Shown piece by piece: positions 6,161 through 6,638 of a stretch of DNA of 6,638 bases. The first letter of the stretch is position 1; every line of letters begins with the position of its first letter. The DNA is from Clostridiales bacterium. GTDB lineage: Bacteria; Bacillota; Clostridia; Caldicoprobacterales; DTU083. Location of the stretch: positions 1 to 6,638 of the forward strand of contig JAAZEK010000104.1 of assembly GCA_012512335.1 (NCBI GenBank). The letters are read 5' to 3'. A program made the translations under genes and the position numbers. Under the pieces are notes generated by a model. That model saw nothing but the letters and a program-made list of their open reading frames with translations. It was not told the DNA's origin and searched no databases.

Positions 6161-6415
6161 GCATTTTGGTGTTTTTTGAGCAGAATTTCAACTAATGCAT
6201 GACTTTTCATCATTTACGTAAGCGTTTTGGCGATTTTTGAGCAAATTTTCAACTAATGCATCAAATTTCCATGTAAAACCGTGCACTAATTGAAATTTTG
6301 CACATTTTTGACCAAAAACCAGCGAAATATCGGATAAATCCATGCACTACTTGATTTTCTGCTCATAAAATGCTAAATTACTCAATAATTTGTGGAGTAG
6401 TTGAAATTTTGCACA
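6161..6415. repeat. Cluster of a dispersed 40-bp repeat: two direct and three inverted copies
   Basis: Direct copies at 6161-6200 and 6222-6261 match at 35 of 40 positions (core TTTTTGAGCA...TTTCAACTAATGCAT). Inverted copies follow at 6281-6320 (27 of 40, no gaps, core TGCACTAATTGAAATTTTGC), 6342-6373 (shorter by about 8 bp) and 6393-6415 (core only). The second direct and first inverted copies can pair over about 20 bp with three mismatches and a 19-base gap. No coding potential or mobile gene is attached. Confidence 0.85.
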
Positions 6416-6497
6416 CCACACAAATAATTTCACATTTTTCATTATTCACAATCCATATTATGGGAATTGCTGTACAGCTTGAGTGTATACACATTTG

Positions 6498-6638
6498 GAT
6501 TTCAAGTAAACTTTACAACTTCCATGTTTACTTTCTCAGATTCCAGAAAACTGTACAGCTTCCCATGTTTACATTCTCAGATTCCAGAAAACTTTACAAC
6601 TTCCATGCATTCATTCTCAGATTCCAGTAAACTTTACA
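6498..6638. repeat. 40/41-bp tandem array running off the right edge
   Basis: Units at 6498-6538 (41 bp), 6539-6579 (41), 6580-6619 (40) and 6620-6638 (cut by the edge). Each reads GATTYCAG or a close variant, then AAACTTTACAACTTCCATG, then a T/A/C stretch ending in TCTCA. A decayed copy may precede at about 6470-6497 (starts TGTACAGCTT as in unit 2). The total number of units is unknown because the array continues beyond the window. Confidence 0.93.

Larger units (their letters stand above)
5234..6638. other. Gene-poor, repeat-rich 1.4-kb region upstream of the operon
   Basis: I see no open frame with recognisable protein character on either strand. It is markedly more AT-rich than the genes and holds the repeats, promoter and hairpins listed separately. 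No transposase, integrase, tRNA or rRNA is recognisable. A slightly GC-richer patch at about 5881-5920 remains unexplained. Confidence 0.7.

Noticed and set aside
6370..6630. 86-codon plus-strand open frame at the right edge
   Set aside because: It is a by-product of the tandem repeat, rich in His/Phe/Leu from AT-rich DNA, without a Shine-Dalgarno site, and the 41/41/40 period shifts frame between units.

Overview
The window looks like a piece of a low-GC Bacillota (Clostridia-type) chromosome. The coding regions are AT-rich, Shine-Dalgarno sites are of the AGGAGG type, and a consensus sigma-A promoter is visible. The proteins (PatB/MalY C-S lyase, paired ABC exporters with a Gly/Arg-rich N-terminus, a MarR regulator) are typical of that group. 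The genus cannot be fixed from the sequence alone.

Layout. Positions 1-695 (+) hold the C-terminal part of a PLP-dependent PatB/MalY-type cystathionine beta-lyase, cut by the left edge. A bidirectional intrinsic terminator (711-739) separates it from a convergent minus-strand operon read from right to left: a MarR-family regulator (4628-5233, true start uncertain), a 579-residue ABC exporter half (2792-4531) and a 660-residue ABC exporter half (810-2792). The two exporter genes share one base (TAATG) and should be translationally coupled. Their motifs are complementary. The 579-residue subunit lacks the catalytic Glu and the switch His, and the 660-residue subunit has a deviant signature motif (LSQGQ). 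This is the expected pattern of a heterodimeric exporter with one degenerate and one competent ATP site (BmrCD, LmrCD, TM287/288 type). The MarR protein is probably the local, ligand-responsive repressor of this drug or lipid efflux pump.

Right third (about 5234-6638). I find no convincing conventional gene in this 1.4 kb, but it is dense with repeats. From the operon outwards it holds: a 21-bp tandem array that forms an in-frame heptapeptide extension of MarR (5061-5228); a 38-bp tandem array in the presumed operon leader (5329-5476); a consensus minus-strand promoter (5679-5707); a terminator-like hairpin (5920-5958); a dispersed 40-bp repeat family in both orientations (6161-6415); and a 40/41-bp tandem array running off the right edge (6498-6638).

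The most interesting part is the MarR 5' region. Competing starts in different frames, a repeat made of exact multiples of 3 bp, a Shine-Dalgarno-like core in nearly every repeat unit and a roughly 440-nt repeat-bearing leader suggest that regulator level or form could vary with repeat copy number. That is inference, not demonstration.
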